Source: an uncultured Sutterella sp. | GTDB taxonomy: Bacteria; Pseudomonadota; Gammaproteobacteria; Burkholderiales; Burkholderiaceae_F | DNA: 64,000 nucleotides | Assembly: GCA_900544345.1 (NCBI GenBank) | Contig: UQUR01000010.1 | Location: forward strand, 11,156 to 75,155 | Direction of reading: 5' to 3' | Part shown: piece by piece, positions 61,409-64,000 of the stretch | Layout of the letters: each line of letters starts with the position of its first letter | Position numbering within the stretch: the stretch's first letter is position 1 | Notes under the pieces: model-generated | Told to the model about the DNA's origin: nothing | What the model saw: the letters and a program-made list of their open reading frames with translations, nothing else | Databases searched by the model: none | Translations under genes and position numbers: made by a program

Positions 61409-62902
61409 ATGTGTGGGATTGTGGGACTTTTTTCTCATGAGCCGGTCAATCAACGGCTCTACGATTCGCTGCTTTTGCTGCAACACCGCGGTCAAGATGC
61501 AGCCGGTATCGCAACGCTTGATGGTTTGACATTTCATATGCACAAAGCCATGGGTTTGGTGCGTGATGTCTTTAGAACTCGGGACATGAGAGATCTTTTG
61601 GGCAATAGTGGCGTGGGCCAGGTGCGCTACCCCACACAGGGCAATGCTGACAGCAATGAAGAAAGTCAGCCCTTTTACGTCAATGCCCCATATGGCATTA
61701 TGTTTGTCCATAACGGCAACCTCACCAATGCCGAAAGCTTAAAGCAAGAACTCTATGATTCTGATCGCCGTCATATCAATACGACAAGCGACTCCGAAGT
61801 GCTGTTAAACGTTTTTGCCGACGAACTTTCACGCTTGACGCTTAACACCAAGATTTCTCCTGAAATCGTTTTTAAAGCTGTCAGCGGTGTGCATAAGCGT
61901 GTTAAAGGCGCTTACGCCTGTATTGCGTTGATTGCGGGCAAAGGTATGGTTGCTTTCCGTGATCCCTTCGGTATCCGTCCGCTTTGCTACGGCACGAAAG
62001 AGACAGAAAAGGGGACGGATGTCATTTTTGCCTCTGAGTCTGATGTGCTGGAAGCCCAAGAGTACGAAACGCTTAATAATGTTGCGCCAGGTGAAGCGAT
62101 TTGGGTCGATATGCAAGGAAAACTTCACAAGGCTCAATGCGCTGAAAATCCCGAATTGGTGCCCTGTGCTTTTGAGTACGTATATCTTGCCCGTCCGGAC
62201 AGCGTCATTGATGGCATTTCTGTTTACGGTGCTCGTTTGCGTTTGGGTGAATACCTCGCGCACCAAGTAGCTCGTCGGATTCCGGTTGACGAAATTGATG
62301 TGGTGATGCCGATTCCGGACAGTTCACGCCCTGCAGCGCAACAATTAGCTCAAAGACTGCGCCTGCCTTATCGTGAAGGTTTTATTAAAAACCGCTATGT
62401 AGGCCGCACCTTTATCATGCCGGGACAAGCTATTCGTAAAAAGACCGTACGTCAAAAGTTAAATGCTATGGCAGTGGAATTTAAAGATAAGAACGTGCTT
62501 CTTGTCGATGACTCTATTGTCCGTGGAACTACGATGCGAGAAATTGTTCGCATGACTAAGCAAGCTGGTGCTAAGAAAGTGTTTGTGGCCAGTGCTGCTC
62601 CTCGCGTGTGCTTCCCCAATGTTTACGGTATTGACATGCCGACGCGCTCAGAATTGATTTGCGGTGACGGCAAGGGCGATGACGAAGTCTGTAAGCTTCT
62701 TGAGGCCGATGCTGTGGTCTACCAGCGTCTTGAAGACTTGAAGTCAGCGTTGCACGATATGAACCCTGAAATTGAGCGCTTTGAATGTTCTTGCTTTGAT
62801 GGGGACTATGTGACCGGTGACGTGACCGAAGAGTATTTAAGTAAGCTTGAAGCTCAGGCTCATGCGGCTAAAGCTAAGCCCAAAAAAGTGGATGAAGACT
62901 GA
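61409..62902 (+). CDS. purF: Amidophosphoribosyltransferase
   Basis: First committed step of purine synthesis: PRPP plus glutamine to phosphoribosylamine. 497 aa. N-terminal nucleophile Cys follows the initiator Met (MCGIVGLFSHEP); glutaminase part RGQDAAGIATLDG and GNADSNEESQPF; PRPP-binding loop VLLVDDSIVRGTTMRE near residue 370. Ends with a strong terminator. Confidence 0.97.
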   Translation: MCGIVGLFSHEPVNQRLYDSLLLLQHRGQDAAGIATLDGLTFHMHKAMGLVRDVFRTRDMRDLLGNSGVGQVRYPTQGNADSNEESQPFYVNAPYGIMFVHNGNLTNAESLKQELYDSDRRHINTTSDSEVLLNVFADELSRLTLNTKISPEIVFKAVSGVHKRVKGAYACIALIAGKGMVAFRDPFGIRPLCYGTKETEKGTDVIFASESDVLEAQEYETLNNVAPGEAIWVDMQGKLHKAQCAENPELVPCAFEYVYLARPDSVIDGISVYGARLRLGEYLAHQVARRIPVDEIDVVMPIPDSSRPAAQQLAQRLRLPYREGFIKNRYVGRTFIMPGQAIRKKTVRQKLNAMAVEFKDKNVLLVDDSIVRGTTMREIVRMTKQAGAKKVFVASAAPRVCFPNVYGIDMPTRSELICGDGKGDDEVCKLLEADAVVYQRLEDLKSALHDMNPEIERFECSCFDGDYVTGDVTEEYLSKLEAQAHAAKAKPKKVDED

Positions 62903-62924
62903 TTAAAGAGTTGATATTTTTACA

Positions 62925-62959
62925 AAGGGGGACTCCTGTATCAGGGGTCCCTTAATTTT
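62925..62959 (+). terminator. Terminator after purF
   Basis: Imperfect stem between AAGGGGGACTCCTG and CAGGGGTCCCTT (one bulge), then AATTTTT. 23 bases after the stop. Confidence 0.75.
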
Positions 62960-63125
62960 TGGTATTTTTGAAATGGTCTGAGTGTTTAAGAGCATTTGAA
63001 CTTTCTTCGGCAATTAACAGATAATCTTTTGTGTTTCTTGTTTAAGTTTTTTTAAGCGTCAACCAGAAAAGATCATTTTTTAGTACAACAACGATTGCAT
63101 ATTGCAGTATAAAAAGGAAGAAACT

Positions 63126-63392
63126 ATGATAGAGCTAACTGTTCGGCTTAATGAGTTTGATGCCGCTTTGCTTGAGGATTTGGTTAAAAATACTGGCGAA
63201 AGTAAAACAGCATTGGTTATTGATGGATTACGTTCTTTATATAGTTCAATGAGAGACAATGATCCGGTTACACGTCTATCCGTAAAAGAATTTGACGAAT
63301 TTCTCAAACAGCTGGAGGAAGGCGAAAAAGATCCTCGTGTTTTAAGAGCGCGTCAGCGTTTAATGGATACGAAACCTGTTTGGGAAGACTGA
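63126..63392 (+). CDS. RHH-type antitoxin (DUF1778/TacA-like)
   Basis: 88 aa. N-terminal ribbon-helix-helix-like region (MIELTVRLNEFDAALLEDLVK, with SKTALVIDGLRSLY) for DNA binding. C-terminal tail LSVKEFDEFLKQLEEGEKDP, then ARQRLMDTKPVWED, typical of antitoxins paired with GNAT toxins. The start is ATG 63126, with AGGAAG six bases upstream. The partner toxin gene directly follows but is broken. Confidence 0.85.
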   Translation: MIELTVRLNEFDAALLEDLVKNTGESKTALVIDGLRSLYSSMRDNDPVTRLSVKEFDEFLKQLEEGEKDPRVLRARQRLMDTKPVWED

Positions 63393-63393
63393 G

Positions 63394-63884
63394 ATAGCGC
63401 TCTTTACCAAACCCGTTCGATTGTCTGAGTCTCACAGAGATTTGTTGGAATCTTTTGAATGCGGAGAACGTTCACTTGACCTTTGGCTTAAAACGAGAGC
63501 CTTAGCTAATGAGACAACGGGAGCAAGTAGGACTTTTGTTACCTTTTCAACAGTAACGGGAGAGTGCGCCGGTTATTTTTCCTTGGCTTCTCATTCAGTT
63601 GATCATGATGATTTGAAAGCCAAATTGAGACGAAATATGCCGGCACCTGTACCTGTATTTTATTAGGGCGCCTCGCCGTCAGTAAGCCTTATCAAGAACA
63701 CGGATTAGGGCAATCCTTTTTATATGAAGCGGTTAGAATTTCGCAGCAAGTAGCTCAATATATCGGTGCTGCAGTTCTTGTAGTTCATCCAATTTCAGAA
63801 AAAGCTACAAGATTCTACAGAAAACTCGGTTTTTCTGAAGCAAAAACTGAGAAAACCATGTTGTTTTTGAAATTGAGTGACTAA
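63394..63884 (+). pseudogene. GNAT acetyltransferase toxin (TacT-like), frameshifted
   Basis: The frame from about 63394 reads ALFTKPVRLSESHRDLLESF (toxin N-terminus), then CGERSLDLWLKTRALANE, GASRTFVTF and CAGYFSLASHSV, ending at TAG 63664 after PVPVFY. The GNAT core continues in another frame: LGRLAVSKPYQEHGLGQSFL, ISEKATRFYRKLGFSE, to TAA 63884. Adding one T to TTTT at about 63658 restores 163 aa. The usual start is also missing: codon 63394 is ATA where ATG would be expected; TTG 63421 is the only alternative. Two lesions suggest the toxin is dead while the antitoxin is intact. Confidence 0.85.
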
Positions 63885-63944
63885 TCCGTAACGTTAAATT
63901 TTAGGTATGCCCAACAAAATTATTGTCCAATCCGGCTAATGGAA

Positions 63945-63995
63945 AGTCAACTACCCCTGCCTAAAGGCAGAGGCTTGTGAAAGCCTTGGTTGACT
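63945..63995. repeat. Three-stem palindromic element at window end
   Basis: Outer stem AGTCAAC (63945-63951)/GTTGACT (63989-63995) encloses two hairpins, CTGCC-TAAA-GGCAG (63957-63970) and AGGCTT-GTGA-AAGCCT (63971-63986). This three-way junction resembles the subterminal palindromes of IS200/IS605-type elements or the end of a TnpB guide RNA. It is cut off by the window end, so the identity is open. Confidence 0.4.
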
Positions 63996-64000
63996 AGCCT

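Noticed and set aside
61190..61711. Antisense open frame across cvpA and the purF start
   Set aside because: Both plus-strand genes are conserved and fully explain the sequence; the antisense frame has no family features.
63661..63669. TAG stop in the toxin gene as recoding or readthrough
   Set aside because: The downstream toxin-like sequence is in a different frame, so readthrough would not restore it. A one-base deletion explains both halves.

Overview
The window looks like chromosomal DNA of a betaproteobacterium (order Burkholderiales). Gene orders familiar from that group support this: methyltransferase-rnhA-dnaQ, psd-pssA, rpsT beside murJ, fimV-truA-accD-folC-SPOR-cvpA-purF, and a TctC/Bug-TctB-TctA transporter. 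The moderate GC, the FeoA-FeoB fusion and the missing trp genes in the truA-accD interval would fit a gut-adapted lineage such as Sutterellaceae. That placement is inference. No rRNA, CRISPR array or intact prophage is visible; there is one tRNA (Val, GAC).

Layout. 0-16 kb: start of a fused FeoAB iron(II) transporter (cut by the window edge), a Tat-signal aminotransferase of the HisC family, a beta-hydroxyacid dehydrogenase next to a double-domain Asp/Glu racemase, rmlB-rmlC, uvrD, an ATPase-DUF234 gene with an operator-like palindrome, an EamA exporter, tRNA-Val and a TctCBA uptake operon. 14.7-21.3 kb: methyltransferase-rnhA-dnaQ and a two-gene RND efflux pump without an outer-membrane partner.

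21.6-31.7 kb, minus strand: the most unusual locus. A nucleotidyltransferase, an ABC importer of the 2-aminoethylphosphonate family (binding protein, ATPase, double permease), a CDP-glycerol glycerophosphotransferase-like protein and a 960-residue YidC-like/alkaline-phosphatase-superfamily fusion form a tightly overlapping six-gene unit. It ends at a clear terminator and begins at a plausible promoter. Upstream lie an aspartate-dehydrogenase-like gene and a Kdo/WaaP-like kinase. My inference is uptake and CTP activation of a phosphonate or phosphate head group, followed by transfer to a cell-surface glycan or polymer.

31.8-51 kb: xthA and prlC, an OafA-type O-acyltransferase overlapping dnaE, two YrbL-like genes, and an LPS-core region (waaP, waaG, GT2, O-antigen ligase, GT9). 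These are followed by a SIMPL protein, psd-pssA, an FAH-family hydrolase, a rhodanese and a GT8 transferase. 51-63 kb: rpsT, a GT2 gene split by a G9 tract (phase-variable, apparently off), murJ, and the fimV-to-purF backbone. 63-64 kb: an RHH antitoxin with a frameshifted GNAT toxin, and a junction-like palindrome at the window edge.

Overall this is housekeeping backbone interspersed with surface-glycan genes, several AT-rich and probably acquired. The envelope genes (RmlBC, kinases, WaaG/L/P, GT2/GT8/GT9, acyltransferase, YidC-fusion operon) point to heavy investment in variable surface structures.
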